A DNA stretch of 64,000 nucleotides from G025836975 sp048751585 (GCF_048751585.1 NZ_JAZHOB010000003.1:62001-126000), one strand, 5' to 3'; positions 51,711 to 61,950 are shown, numbered from the stretch's first letter. Numbers and translations: made by a program. Notes: generated from the sequence alone by a model not told the origin.

Positions 51711-52247
51711 TCAGGCCGATTCCCGGGACTTGTTCTTTTCCCGGCGCATGCGGCGCAGTTCATCGTACACCAGCAGGACGGCGCCGCAAGTAATGGAAAC
51801 GTCGGCCACGTTGAAAGCCGGAAAATACCAATTGTTCCAATAGAACAGCAGGAAATCGATGACATGTCCATGCTGGATGCGGTCTATGACATTGCCTATC
51901 GCCCCGCCCAGTATGCACATCAGGGATGCGCAAAACAGGGATTGGCCAGGGTGGCGGCGCAACAAGTGGATGATGAGTCCGATGGCGCCCAGGGCGATGA
52001 CGGTGAACAGCCAGCGTTGCCAGCCTTGTCCATTGGCCAGGAAGCTGAATGCGGCGCCCGGGTTGTACAGCAGCGTGAAATCGAAGAACGGCAACAGGGG
52101 CCAGCGTTCGCCATAGCTCAGATGGCTATCGAAATAGATCTTCGTGACCTGATCCAGCGCGATGATGGCCAGCGCGCCCGCTATCCACGCCCAGAAGCGC
52201 GAAGAGTTTGGGCGTGGGGATGGATGGCTGGATGCGTCGTTAGGCAT
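51711..52247 (-). CDS. lspA: Lipoprotein signal peptidase
   Basis: A 178-aa inner-membrane aspartyl protease that cleaves prolipoproteins. DQVTKIYFDSHLSYGERWPL, LYNPGAAFSFLANG, GAIGNVIDRIQHGHVIDFLL and FNVADVSITCGAVLLVYDEL carry the conserved Asn and the two catalytic Asp. Four membrane segments. The start overlaps ileS by 8 bp; ileS-lspA is a standard pairing. Confidence 0.96.
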   Translation of the reverse strand: MPNDASSHPSPRPNSSRFWAWIAGALAIIALDQVTKIYFDSHLSYGERWPLLPFFDFTLLYNPGAAFSFLANGQGWQRWLFTVIALGAIGLIIHLLRRHPGQSLFCASLMCILGGAIGNVIDRIQHGHVIDFLLFYWNNWYFPAFNVADVSITCGAVLLVYDELRRMRREKNKSRESA

Positions 52248-55080
52248 GTTGGCGCGGCTCGCCCTGGCCGAACAGGTTGTCGACGCACCGGCCGCAAATG
52301 GCGGGATGATCGGGATCGATGCCGACGTCTTCGCGGTGGTGCCAGCAGCGTTCGCATTTAGGCTGCTTCGTTGGACTGACCTGTATACGCAGCTCGCCTT
52401 CCGCTTCGTGCAGCGTGGCGCGCGATACGATCAGAACGAAACGCAGGTCGTCGCCCAGGCTGGCAAGCAGCGCATGGTCCTTGCCCGCGGCATGCACATC
52501 CAGTTCCGCGGCCAGCGAGGACCCGATGTCCCCCGTGCTGCGCACTTCTTCGATCTTGCGCATGGCTTCGGCACGGATTTCGCGCAGGCGGGTCCATTTG
52601 TCGCGCAGTTGCGTTGCGTCGGCTTGCTCGGGAAGGGCATGGAACAGGCCGGTGAAGATGCTGGGCACCTCGCCCTGCCCGATATGCAGGTCTTTCCAGG
52701 CCTCTTCGGCGGTGAAGGAAAGGATGGGGGCCATCAGCTTGAGCAGCGCGTGGGTGACGTGATGGATGGCGGTCTGGGCCGAGCGCCGCGCCAGGCTGGT
52801 CTTGCCTGCCGTGTACAGGCGGTCTTTAAGGACATCCAGATAGAAGGCGCCAAGGTCTTCCGAACAGAAGATTTGCAGGCGCGAGACCGCTGGATGGAAT
52901 TCGTAGCGTGTGAAGTTCGCCATGACCTCGGCCTGCATGGCGGAGGTCATGGCCAGCGCGTAGCGGTCGATTTCAAGCATGTCTTCAAGCGCTACGGCAT
53001 CGCTGGCCGCATCGAAATCCTGCAGGTTGCCCAGCAGGAACTTGAGCGTGTTGCGTATGCGGCGATAGCCTTCGACGACGCGCTTGAGAATTTCGTCGGA
53101 AATCGACAACTCGCCGGAGTAGTCGGTGGATGCGGTCCACAGGCGCAGGATCTCGGCGCCCAGGGAATCGGACACCTTTTGCGGGGCAATCACATTGCCG
53201 ACCGATTTGCTCATTTTCCGGCCCTGGCCATCGACCACAAAGCCGTGCGTCAGCAGGGCCTTGTAGGGCGGCCGGCCGTACAGCATGCAGCCGGTCAGCA
53301 GCGACGAATGGAACCAGCCGCGGTGCTGGTCCGAGCCTTCCAGGTACAGGTCGGCGGGCCAGGCCAGATCGTCGGCATGCGAGCCCTTTACGCTGTGGTC
53401 CTGGCCGCCCAGCACCGTGGCGTGGGTCGTGCCCGAATCGAACCAGACATCCAGCGTGTCGCGGTTCTTTTCGTAATGCGCGGCCTCGTCGCCCAGCAAT
53501 TCGGCGGGATCCAGAGACTGCCAGGCTTCGATGCCATGCTGTTCGATGCGTTGCGCGATCTGTTCCATGAGCTCGACCGTGCGCGGATGCAGCTCGCCGG
53601 TTTCCTTATGGACGAAGAAGGCCATGGGCACGCCCCACTGGCGCTGGCGGGACAAGGTCCAGTCGGGCCGGTTGGCGATCATGGCATGCAGGCGGGCGCG
53701 GCCCCACGCCGGATAGAATTCGGTGTTGTCTATGCCTTCCAGCGCTGTTTCGCGCAGTGACCGGCCCGATTCGGGCTGGCGGTCCATGCCCGCAAACCAT
53801 TGGCTGGTGGCGCGATAGATGATGGGCGTCTTGTGGCGCCAGCAATGCATATAGCTATGCAGCAGAGGTTCGGTGTGCAGCAGGCTGCCGGCCAGCTTCA
53901 AGGCTTCGACGATGACGGGGTTGGCTTTCCAGATCATCTGGCCGCCGAACAGAGGCAGGCTTTCGGCGTAATGGCCGTCGCCCATGACGGGGTTGATGAT
54001 CTGGTCGTCCACCAGGCCGTGGGCTTTGCAGGAAACAAAGTCCTCGATGCCGTAGGCGGGCGCCGAGTGCACGACGCCCGTGCCGCTGTCCAGCGTCACG
54101 TAATCGCCAAGATAGATAGGCGACAGGCGCTGGTAGCCTTCGTGGGCGTCGTACAGGGGATGCTTGAACTCCAGGCCCGCCAGCGCTTCGCCCTTGGCGG
54201 TGGCAACGATTTGCCCCGACAGCTTCCATTCGGCCAGGCAATCTTCCACGCGGTCCTTGGCCAGCAGCAGCATGGGTCCGGTGCCGCGTGCCTCGTCCAG
54301 CCGGACCAGAGCATACTCGAAGTCGGGGTGGACGTTCAGTGCCTGGTTGGACGGTATGGTCCAGGGCGTCGTGGTCCAGATGACGATGGCGCCGTCGTCC
54401 ACTTCGGGCAGGCCGAAGGCTTGCGCCAGCCTGGCCTTGTCGTTGAACTTGAAGGCCACATGGATGGACGGGTCTTTGCGGTCGGCGTACTCGACCTCGG
54501 CTTCGGCCAGGGCGGAGCCGCAATCGAAGCACCAGTTGACCGGCTTCAGCCCGCGAAACACATAGCCTTTTTCAAGTATGCGCGCCAGGGCGCGCAACTC
54601 GTCCGCTTCATTGCTGAAGTTCATGGTCAGGTAGGGGTGTTCCCAGTCGCCCAATACGCCAAGCCGTTTGAAGTCCTGGCGCTGCCGGTCGATCTGCTCG
54701 AGCGCATAAGCGCGCGCCTTGGCCTGGACTTCCGCCACGGGCAAGTGCTTGCCGTATTTTTTCTCGATCTGGATCTCGATGGGCATGCCATGGCAATCCC
54801 AGCCCGGCACATAGACGGCGTCGTAGCCGGACATGGCGCGGCTCTTGACGATGATGTCCTTGAGTATCTTGTTGACGGCATGGCCGATGTGGATGTCGCC
54901 GTTCGCGTAGGGCGGGCCGTCATGCAGTACGAATTTCGGTCTTCCCTTGCTGGCGGCGCGTATGGCCGCGTAAACCTTTTTTTCTTCCCACTCGGCTACC
55001 CAGCCGGGCTCGCGCTTGGCCAGGTCGCCGCGCATGGGGAAAGGAGTGTCGGGCAAATTTAAGGTGTTTCTATAGTCCAT
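52240..55080 (-). CDS. ileS: Isoleucyl-tRNA synthetase
   Basis: A 946-aa class I synthetase. HIGH motif in DGPPYANGDIHIGHAVNKIL, KMSKS in GRKMSKSVGNVI, and the C-terminal zinc site CERCWHHREDVG with CGRC about 12 residues later. The editing domain (VIWTTTPWTIPSNQALNV) is present. The N-terminus MDYRNTLNLPDTPFPMRGDL is the family start; the ATG at 55080 overlaps the ribF stop by 11 bp, and an upstream ATG at 55113 is unlikely. It is the bacterial type with the zinc finger. Confidence 0.96.
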   Translation of the reverse strand: MDYRNTLNLPDTPFPMRGDLAKREPGWVAEWEEKKVYAAIRAASKGRPKFVLHDGPPYANGDIHIGHAVNKILKDIIVKSRAMSGYDAVYVPGWDCHGMPIEIQIEKKYGKHLPVAEVQAKARAYALEQIDRQRQDFKRLGVLGDWEHPYLTMNFSNEADELRALARILEKGYVFRGLKPVNWCFDCGSALAEAEVEYADRKDPSIHVAFKFNDKARLAQAFGLPEVDDGAIVIWTTTPWTIPSNQALNVHPDFEYALVRLDEARGTGPMLLLAKDRVEDCLAEWKLSGQIVATAKGEALAGLEFKHPLYDAHEGYQRLSPIYLGDYVTLDSGTGVVHSAPAYGIEDFVSCKAHGLVDDQIINPVMGDGHYAESLPLFGGQMIWKANPVIVEALKLAGSLLHTEPLLHSYMHCWRHKTPIIYRATSQWFAGMDRQPESGRSLRETALEGIDNTEFYPAWGRARLHAMIANRPDWTLSRQRQWGVPMAFFVHKETGELHPRTVELMEQIAQRIEQHGIEAWQSLDPAELLGDEAAHYEKNRDTLDVWFDSGTTHATVLGGQDHSVKGSHADDLAWPADLYLEGSDQHRGWFHSSLLTGCMLYGRPPYKALLTHGFVVDGQGRKMSKSVGNVIAPQKVSDSLGAEILRLWTASTDYSGELSISDEILKRVVEGYRRIRNTLKFLLGNLQDFDAASDAVALEDMLEIDRYALAMTSAMQAEVMANFTRYEFHPAVSRLQIFCSEDLGAFYLDVLKDRLYTAGKTSLARRSAQTAIHHVTHALLKLMAPILSFTAEEAWKDLHIGQGEVPSIFTGLFHALPEQADATQLRDKWTRLREIRAEAMRKIEEVRSTGDIGSSLAAELDVHAAGKDHALLASLGDDLRFVLIVSRATLHEAEGELRIQVSPTKQPKCERCWHHREDVGIDPDHPAICGRCVDNLFGQGEPRQHA

Positions 55081-56035
55081 GGAGGGCGAAATAGTCGCGA
55101 GCGCTTTGCGCATCGTTGTCGATGGCGGCGATCATAGTGGGAAGGTCGGGAAATTTTTCTTCGTCCCGCAGATATTCAAGGAACTCAATACACGTGAGTT
55201 TACCGTATGCGTCCACACGGCAGTCCAGCAGATGGGTCTCCAGCATCAGGCGCCCGCCGTGCGAAATGGTGGGCCGCACGCCCAGGCTGGCCACGCCTTT
55301 GATGGGTTGCGGAGCCAGCCCGTGGGCGCGCACGATATACACGCCGGACCGAAGCGCGCACTGCGCGGGCACACGCAGGTTCAAGGTGGGATAGCCTATG
55401 CTGCGGCCCAGCTTCTGGCCATGTATGACATGGCCGCTGATGGAGTAGGGATGGCCCAGCAAATGTTCGGCGCGCTCCAGGTTGCCCACCGCCAGCGCGG
55501 TGCGCAGTTCGGAGCTGGAAATGCGATGGCCATGTTCATCGGCCACATCGGCAATGGTTTCGACCTGAAATCCGAAGCGGCGGCCGGCGCTGCGCAGCAG
55601 TTCGATGTCGCCGCTGCGCTTGTGGCCGTAGCGGAAATCCTCTCCAACCAGCAGCCAGCGCGTATTCAGCCCTTCCACCAGCAGCCGCTCGATGAAGTCC
55701 TCGGCCGACATGTCCGCCAGCGCGTGGTTGAAGCGTTCCAGCACGATCTGATCGGCGTGGTGCTCGGCCAGAGCCGTGACCTTGTCGCGCAGGCTGCTGA
55801 TCTGGGTGGGTATGAGCTCCGGGCGCTGGCCGCGCCGCGCGAAATAGGCGCGCGGATGCGGTTCGAAAGTCATGACCGTGGCGGCCAGCCCGTGTTCCCG
55901 GGCGTATTGTCGGACGCGCATCAATATGGCCTGATGCCCGCGGTGGACGCCGTCGAAATTGCCTATCGTGACGGCGCTGGGGCGCCGGCTATCGTAGCGG
56001 GGAAGGGTGCGATAAATAGTGGGAGCGGTTTTCAC
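55070..56035 (-). CDS. ribF: Bifunctional riboflavin kinase/FAD synthetase
   Basis: A 321-aa RibF. The N-terminal adenylyltransferase has VTIGNFDGVHRGHQAILMRV, VMTFEPHPRAYFA and LLVGEDFRYGHKRSGDIELL; the C-terminal riboflavin kinase has HVIHGQKLGRSIGYPTLNLR and GVYIVRAHGL. It precedes ileS and lspA, the usual order. Divergent from purN across a short gap. Confidence 0.96.
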   Translation of the reverse strand: MKTAPTIYRTLPRYDSRRPSAVTIGNFDGVHRGHQAILMRVRQYAREHGLAATVMTFEPHPRAYFARRGQRPELIPTQISSLRDKVTALAEHHADQIVLERFNHALADMSAEDFIERLLVEGLNTRWLLVGEDFRYGHKRSGDIELLRSAGRRFGFQVETIADVADEHGHRISSSELRTALAVGNLERAEHLLGHPYSISGHVIHGQKLGRSIGYPTLNLRVPAQCALRSGVYIVRAHGLAPQPIKGVASLGVRPTISHGGRLMLETHLLDCRVDAYGKLTCIEFLEYLRDEEKFPDLPTMIAAIDNDAQSARDYFALHGL

Positions 56036-56082
56036 ACCCGAGAGTTTACAATTTTGTGTTGCCTTACTCTGGAATTATCGTC

Positions 56083-56772
56083 TTGGATGCTTCTTTTCCT
56101 TCCGGCTGCCGTATTGTCGTCCTGATTTCGGGACGTGGTTCGAACATGCGGACCATTGTCAACGCGGTGCGCGAACACTCCCTGCCGGCGCAAGTCTGCG
56201 CCGTGATCGCCAACAAGGCCGATGCCGCCGGCCTTGAGTGGGCAGCCAGCCAAGGCATCCGGACCGGCGTCGTGGCGCATCGCGATTACGCGACGCGCGA
56301 AGACTTCGATACCGCGCTGGCCGCCGCCGTCGACGCCCACCAGCCGCACTATGTGCTGCTGGCCGGTTTCATGCGTGTGTTGACGCCGGCGTTTGTGGAG
56401 CGCTTCAATGGGCGCCTGATCAATATCCATCCATCGCTGCTGCCGGCGTTTCCCGGACTGCACACGCATCAGCAGGCGCTGGCGACGGGCGTTCAGTGGC
56501 ATGGCTGCACCATCCATTTTGTGACGCCCGTCCTCGACCATGGTCCCATCGTCGCCCAGGGCGTCGTTCCCGTGCTGGCCGGCGACACCCCCGACGATCT
56601 GGCCGGCCGCGTCCTTGATGTGGAGCACCGCATGTACGCGGACGTGGTACGCTGGCTGGCCGAGGGGCGCGTGTCGCTTGACGCCATGCAGCGCGTGCAT
56701 GTGCGCGGCGTCGCCAGCCGCTCCTTCGTCCTGACGCCTCAAGGCGTCGTATCATCAGAAAGGTCATCATGA
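56083..56772 (+). CDS. purN: Phosphoribosylglycinamide formyltransferase
   Basis: About 229 aa. Folate-dependent GAR transformylase of purine synthesis. IVVLISGRGSNMRTIVNAVR, LLAGFMRVLTPAFVERFNGR, LINIHPSLLPAFPGLHTHQQ and TPVLDHGPIVAQGVVPV carry the catalytic Asn, His and Asp. The start is not certain: TTG 56083 (9 residues before the first strand) fits the family length, but GTG 56056 and TTG 56059 are in frame and none has a strong ribosome site. It overlaps the next gene by ATGA. Confidence 0.93.
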   Translation: MDASFPSGCRIVVLISGRGSNMRTIVNAVREHSLPAQVCAVIANKADAAGLEWAASQGIRTGVVAHRDYATREDFDTALAAAVDAHQPHYVLLAGFMRVLTPAFVERFNGRLINIHPSLLPAFPGLHTHQQALATGVQWHGCTIHFVTPVLDHGPIVAQGVVPVLAGDTPDDLAGRVLDVEHRMYADVVRWLAEGRVSLDAMQRVHVRGVASRSFVLTPQGVVSSERSS

Positions 56773-58259
56773 GCAACACCGAAAAGCCGCGGCGTCCGTC
56801 CCGCGGCAGCGATACGCGCGCAGCGCGCGATCCTCGGCGAGAAAGCAGCGCCCCCAGGCGCGAAGGCCGCCCGGCACAGCAGGAAGGCGCTGCCCGGCAG
56901 GAAGGAGCTGCGTCCGCCGGCCGCCCATATGTAATGGCCGCTGTGCGTATCGAACAAGTACGCAGCGTACTGGGCGAAATCCTGCAATGGGAATATCCGG
57001 CCGATGCCGCCTTGTCGCATTGGTTTCGCGCGCACCCCAAGCTGGGGATGCGCGACCGGGGCGAAGTGGCTGAAGCGGTTTTCGATGTGCTGCGCCACCT
57101 GCGCCGCTATAGGCAGTATGCCGAAAGCGGTACCGGACCCGCCGCCCGCCGCCTGGCCATCCTGGGCCTGGCATCGGTATTCGACAAATCCGTGCTGAAC
57201 CAGGGACTGTCGGAGCAAGAGCAGCATTGGCTGGGGCATGTCCAAAGGATAGACGTGGCCAGCCTGTCGCGGGCGGTGCGCGATAGCCTGCCCGACTGGC
57301 TGGACGAACGGCTTGCCGCCCTGGACAATCCCGATTCCCTGGTCCGGGCCCTGAATCAGACCGCGCCGCTGGACATACGCGTAAATCCCCTGAAGGCCGA
57401 CCGCAAGGATATGCTCAAGCAACTGCGCGGCGGGCCTGGATTGCGCTACGATCCCGAACCCACGCCGTATTCGCCCTGGGGCATACGGCTGCAAGGCCGG
57501 CCTCCGGTCAATCGCTGGCCTATGTTCGAGAAGGGCGAAATCGAGGTCCAGGACGAGGGCAGCCAGATACTGGCGGCCCTGGTGGCTCCCAAGCGCGGCG
57601 AGATGATCATCGACTATTGCGCCGGCGCCGGAGGCAAGACGCTGCTGCTGGGCGCGTTGATGCGCTCCACGGGCCGCTTGTATGCCTTCGACGTGTCGGC
57701 GGCGCGGCTGGCGCGCGCCAAGCCGCGTTTTGCCCGTAGCGGCCTGTCCAATATCGTGCCCGTGGTCATCAATGCCGATAACGACCAGCGGGTGAAGCGG
57801 CTGCGCGGCAAGGCGCACCGGGTTCTCATCGATGCTCCGTGCAGCGGGCTGGGCACATTGCGCCGCAATCCCGACCTGAAATGGCGCCAGCATCCCGAAT
57901 CGTTGCAGGCGCTGCTGGAAACCCAGCGGAACATTCTGCGGCAGGCGGCGCGTTGCGTTGCCGCGGGCGGCCGGCTGGTTTACGCCACGTGCAGCGTGCT
58001 GCCGGAAGAGAACGAGCAGCAAGTTGAGGCGTTTTTAGCCGAAAATCCCGACTTTACGCTTCTGGATGCCGGCAAAATCGCCGCCGATCGTTGCGAAAAT
58101 CTGACACAGGAAGGCCCTTATTTGCGCATGCGGCCCGACGTGCACGGAACCGACGGCTTTTTTGCCGCTGTCATGGAGCGGGCGAAGGCGGTTTCCGGCG
58201 AAAAAAGCCCTCAGACGCCTCAGGAGGCCGATCAGGCCTCAAACGAAGGCGAACTGTAG
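56769..58259 (+). CDS. RsmB/NOP-family rRNA cytosine-C5 methyltransferase
   Basis: A 496-aa SAM-dependent RNA methyltransferase. After an Arg-rich unstructured stretch of about 60 residues comes a NusB-like helical part, then IEVQDEGSQILAALV, IDYCAGAGGKTLLLGALM (SAM loop), the catalytic Cys in DAPCSGLGTLRRNPDLKWR, and VYATCSVLPEENEQQVEAFL with the second Cys. Whether it is RsmB itself or a close paralogue is not settled. A basic N-terminal extension is longer than in E. coli. Confidence 0.9.
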   Translation: MSNTEKPRRPSRGSDTRAARDPRRESSAPRREGRPAQQEGAARQEGAASAGRPYVMAAVRIEQVRSVLGEILQWEYPADAALSHWFRAHPKLGMRDRGEVAEAVFDVLRHLRRYRQYAESGTGPAARRLAILGLASVFDKSVLNQGLSEQEQHWLGHVQRIDVASLSRAVRDSLPDWLDERLAALDNPDSLVRALNQTAPLDIRVNPLKADRKDMLKQLRGGPGLRYDPEPTPYSPWGIRLQGRPPVNRWPMFEKGEIEVQDEGSQILAALVAPKRGEMIIDYCAGAGGKTLLLGALMRSTGRLYAFDVSAARLARAKPRFARSGLSNIVPVVINADNDQRVKRLRGKAHRVLIDAPCSGLGTLRRNPDLKWRQHPESLQALLETQRNILRQAARCVAAGGRLVYATCSVLPEENEQQVEAFLAENPDFTLLDAGKIAADRCENLTQEGPYLRMRPDVHGTDGFFAAVMERAKAVSGEKSPQTPQEADQASNEGEL

Positions 58260-58465
58260 TTATATCCAGCATACGCCCCGGCCGGGCGCTGGGGCGTTCC
58301 AGGAGCCTGGGCGCGCCTGCGCCTGGGTCCGGGAATGGCGGTATCGCAGCCTGCCGACCCGCGCCGTTCTTGATTTCCATCAAAACTAAATTGAAATTCT
58401 GCTGTCATAACCCTGACAACTGGGCTACACTTTTCTTTGTCTTAACATGAGGCCTTTACAGGTTT

Positions 58466-59674
58466 ATGGACCAAATTACTACTTTATTATCAGGCGGTTT
58501 GCTGCAGTTTTCATGGTGGCAGGTCGTGCTGGTTACCCTTGTGCTAACCCACATCACGATAGTCGGAGTTACGGTATTCCTGCACCGTAGCCAGGCCCAC
58601 CGAGGGTTGGACCTGCATCCGGCGGTCATGCATTTCTTCCGTTTCTGGCTTTGGTTGACCACCGGCATGGTCACCAAGGAATGGGTGGCCATTCACCGCA
58701 AGCACCACGCCAAATGCGAAAAAGAAGGCGATCCCCATTCGCCGGTGGTGTTCGGCCTGGGCAAGGTATTCTTTCGCGGCGCCGAACTGTACCGCGAAGA
58801 GGCCACCAACCCGGAAACACTGCAACGCTTCGGCCACGGCACGCCCGATGACTGGATCGAGCGCAATCTTTATACCCGCCACAGCCTGATGGGCATACTG
58901 ATCATGCTGGGCATCGACCTGGCCTTGTTCGGCGTGCTGGGCCTTACCGTCTGGGCCATCCAGATGGCCTGGATACCGTTCTGGGCCGCCGGCGTCGTCA
59001 ACGGCATCGGCCATGCCTGGGGCTATCGCAACTACGCCAGTCCCGATACCAGCACCAATGTGTCCCCCTGGGGCATCATCATCGGCGGCGAAGAACTGCA
59101 CAACAACCATCACGCCTATGGCACCTCGGCCAAATTCTCCACCAAATGGTACGAATTCGACCTGGGCTGGTGCTATATACGCGTCCTTAGTTTCCTGGGC
59201 CTGGCAAAGGTCAAGAAGCTTGCGCCCAAGCTCAAGCTCGATCCGCCCAAGGCCCTGGCCGATGCCAGCACCCTGCAGGGCGTCATCACCCACCGCTACG
59301 AGATCCTTGCGCGCTATACCGACCTGGTCAAGAAAGCGGCCAGCGACGAACTCGTCAAGCTCAAGCCCGCCCGCAAGGAAGGCAGCCCAGATTGCAACTG
59401 GACACTGCTCAGCCGCTGCAAAGACTGGATCAACAGCAGCGACGATACCCTTGAACCGGCTCAGCGTGCCGAACTGGACACCGTCCTGGCACAGAACCAG
59501 TCTCTGTCCACACTGGTACAGATGCGGCGCGAACTCGTCCGCCTTTGGGAAAGCTCCAGCGCCAGCAGCGAGCAATTGCTGGCCGACTTGCAGGCATGGT
59601 GCCAGCGAGCCCAGCAAAGCGGCATTGAAAGCCTCGAGCAGTTCGCTTACCGGTTGCGCCGCTACGCGGCATGA
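58466..59674 (+). CDS. Membrane fatty-acid desaturase (delta-9 type)
   Basis: A 402-aa diiron desaturase. The three His boxes are visible: HRSQAHRG, HRKHHAKCE (followed by KEGDPHSP) and HNNHHAYG. Hydrophobic segments around them (WQVVLVTLVLTHITIVGVTV, LIMLGIDLALFGVLGLTVWA) fit an acyl-CoA or lipid desaturase. A soluble tail of about 130 residues follows the last His box. The stop overlaps uvrD by 4 bp. Confidence 0.92.
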   Translation: MDQITTLLSGGLLQFSWWQVVLVTLVLTHITIVGVTVFLHRSQAHRGLDLHPAVMHFFRFWLWLTTGMVTKEWVAIHRKHHAKCEKEGDPHSPVVFGLGKVFFRGAELYREEATNPETLQRFGHGTPDDWIERNLYTRHSLMGILIMLGIDLALFGVLGLTVWAIQMAWIPFWAAGVVNGIGHAWGYRNYASPDTSTNVSPWGIIIGGEELHNNHHAYGTSAKFSTKWYEFDLGWCYIRVLSFLGLAKVKKLAPKLKLDPPKALADASTLQGVITHRYEILARYTDLVKKAASDELVKLKPARKEGSPDCNWTLLSRCKDWINSSDDTLEPAQRAELDTVLAQNQSLSTLVQMRRELVRLWESSSASSEQLLADLQAWCQRAQQSGIESLEQFAYRLRRYAA

Positions 59675-61950
59675 TAGAAAGCCTTAATCCTCAACAACAA
59701 GCCGCTGTCACTCTACCTCCCTCCCACGCGCTGGTCCTGGCCGGCGCGGGTAGCGGAAAAACCCGAGTCCTGACGACACGCATGGCCTGGCTGATACAAA
59801 CAGGCCAGGCCAGTCCTTTTGGGCTCATGGCGGTCACGTTCACCAACAAGTCGGCGCGTGAAATGCTCACGCGCCTTACCTCTTTGCTGCCCATCAATAC
59901 ACGCGGGCTATGGGTGGGGACCTTCCACGGCTTGTGCAATCGGCTGCTGCGCGCCCATCACCGCGACGCCGGCCTGATCCAGACCTTCCAGATTCTCGAT
60001 AGCGCCGATCAGATGGCGGCGATCAAGCGCCTTCTGAAAGGCGCTGGGATCGACGACGAGAAATTCCCGCCTCGCGATGTCCAGCGTTTCATCAACGGCG
60101 CAAAGGAAGAAGGGCAGCGTCCCGGCGATGTAGAAGTCTGGGATGCGCACCGCCGCCGCCTGGTCGAAATCTATCAGCTGTATCAGGATCAGTGCCAGCG
60201 CGAGGGGGTGGTCGATTTTGCCGAGCTGCTGCTGCGCGCCTACGAGCTGCTGCAACGCAATGCGCCCATACGCGAGCATTATCAACGCCGCTTCCAGCAT
60301 ATCCTGGTCGACGAGTTCCAGGATACCAATACCTTGCAGTACCGCTGGCTGACTTTGCTGGCGGGCGGCGGCGCATCGATTTTCGCCGTCGGCGACGATG
60401 ATCAGTCCATCTATGCTTTCCGCGGCGCCAATGTGGGCAATATGTCGGACTTCGAGCGCGACTACGCCCAGGGCAATGTCATTCGCCTGGAGCAGAACTA
60501 CCGCTCGTACGGGCACATACTGGACTCCGCGAATGCGCTGATCGCGCACAACACCGCGCGCCTGGGCAAGAACCTGTGGACGGAGCAGGGCGAGGGCGAG
60601 CCGGTGCGCGTGGTGGAGCAGGCCTCGGACCTGCTGGAAGCCCAATGGATCATCGATGAAACCAAGGCGCTGATCAACGATGGCCGCCTGCGCCGGGAAA
60701 TCGCCGTCCTGTATCGCAGCAATGCGCAGTCGCGCATCATCGAGCATGCCCTGTTCTCGGCCGGCATCCCCTACAAGGTGTACGGCGGGCTGCGTTTTTT
60801 CGAACGCCAGGAAGTCAAGCATGCGCTGGCTTATCTAAGACTGATGGACAATCCGCACGACGATACCTCGTGGCTGCGGGTCGTCAACTTTCCCACGCGC
60901 GGCATCGGCGCGCGCACCCTGGAACAATTGGCCGACACGGCCAGGCAGCAAGACAGCAGCCTGTTCAGGGCAGTGCCCCTGATGTCCGGCAAGGGAGGCG
61001 GCAATCTGGCGCGCTTTGCCGAATTGATCCAGCAAATGGCCCATGAGGCGCAGATCCTTTCCCTGCCCGAGCTGATCGACCATGTCGTGCATCACAGCGG
61101 ATTGCTGGCTCATTACCAGAACGACAGGGAAGGCGCCGATCGCCTGGAGAACTTGCAGGAACTGGTCAATGCCGCCGCGGCTTTTGTCGCAGAGGAAAAT
61201 TTCGAAGGCCTGCCGGCCGGGCGTATTCCCGACGGGGCGCTTGGGGTGCAGGCATTGTCCGGGGATGAAGGTGAAGCCGCCACTCCCATGTCGCCGCTGG
61301 CTGCATTTTTGACCCACGCTTCGCTGGAAGCCGGCGACAACCAGGCCCAGGCGGGCCAGGATGCCGTCCAGCTCATGACCGTGCATGCGGCAAAGGGGCT
61401 GGAGTTTGATTCGGTCTTCATCACCGGCGTCGAAGAGGGCCTGTTTCCGCATGAGAACAGCCTGCTTGAAGCGGCTGGGCTAGAGGAAGAGCGGCGCCTG
61501 ATGTATGTGGCCATTACGCGGGCGCGCGAGCGCCTGTACCTGACCCTGGCGCAAAGCCGCATGCTGCATGGGCAGACGCGCTATGCCATGCGCTCGCGCT
61601 TCCTGGACGAAATCCCCGATGAACATCTGAAGTGGCTGACGCCCAAGGAAGGACGGGCCGCTGTGCGCGAGAACGCCTGGAGCGGCGCTTTCCGGCGCGG
61701 CGACGCCTATAACCGGCCCGACAGCGGCTCCGTCGCGCCCCGCGCGCCGCGCAGCCTGACCACCGGCGTGACAGTGGGCGAGAAGCATTTCCGCATCGGC
61801 ACCGGAGTGCGGCACGCCAAGTTCGGCGAGGGCACGGTCATAGGGCTTAGCGGCGCGGGCCAGGATGCGCAGGCGCAGATCCAATTCCGCGAGGTGGGCA
61901 CCAAGACGCTGGCGCTGGGCGTGGCCAAGCTGGATATCGTGGTCGGCTAG
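59671..61950 (+). CDS. uvrD: UvrD/Rep superfamily 1 DNA helicase
   Basis: A 759-aa 3'-5' helicase. Walker A is LVLAGAGSGKTRVLTTRMAW near residue 22, then AVTFTNKSAREMLTRL, GTFHGLCNRLLRAHH, VDEFQDTNTLQYRWLTLLAG (Walker B) and GDDDQSIYAFRGANVGNM. YRSNAQSRIIE, MTVHAAKGLEFDSVFITGVE and YVAITRARERLYLTLAQSRM complete the motifs. The C-terminus ends with a short GVRHAKFGEGTVIGL domain seen in UvrD. Translation is coupled to the desaturase stop, an odd partner. Confidence 0.95.
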   Translation: MIESLNPQQQAAVTLPPSHALVLAGAGSGKTRVLTTRMAWLIQTGQASPFGLMAVTFTNKSAREMLTRLTSLLPINTRGLWVGTFHGLCNRLLRAHHRDAGLIQTFQILDSADQMAAIKRLLKGAGIDDEKFPPRDVQRFINGAKEEGQRPGDVEVWDAHRRRLVEIYQLYQDQCQREGVVDFAELLLRAYELLQRNAPIREHYQRRFQHILVDEFQDTNTLQYRWLTLLAGGGASIFAVGDDDQSIYAFRGANVGNMSDFERDYAQGNVIRLEQNYRSYGHILDSANALIAHNTARLGKNLWTEQGEGEPVRVVEQASDLLEAQWIIDETKALINDGRLRREIAVLYRSNAQSRIIEHALFSAGIPYKVYGGLRFFERQEVKHALAYLRLMDNPHDDTSWLRVVNFPTRGIGARTLEQLADTARQQDSSLFRAVPLMSGKGGGNLARFAELIQQMAHEAQILSLPELIDHVVHHSGLLAHYQNDREGADRLENLQELVNAAAAFVAEENFEGLPAGRIPDGALGVQALSGDEGEAATPMSPLAAFLTHASLEAGDNQAQAGQDAVQLMTVHAAKGLEFDSVFITGVEEGLFPHENSLLEAAGLEEERRLMYVAITRARERLYLTLAQSRMLHGQTRYAMRSRFLDEIPDEHLKWLTPKEGRAAVRENAWSGAFRRGDAYNRPDSGSVAPRAPRSLTTGVTVGEKHFRIGTGVRHAKFGEGTVIGLSGAGQDAQAQIQFREVGTKTLALGVAKLDIVVG

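Noticed and set aside
50907..53760. Two long plus-strand frames (50907-52361 and 52162-53760) opposite coaBC, lspA and ileS
   Set aside because: They are antisense to well-supported housekeeping genes and overlap each other.
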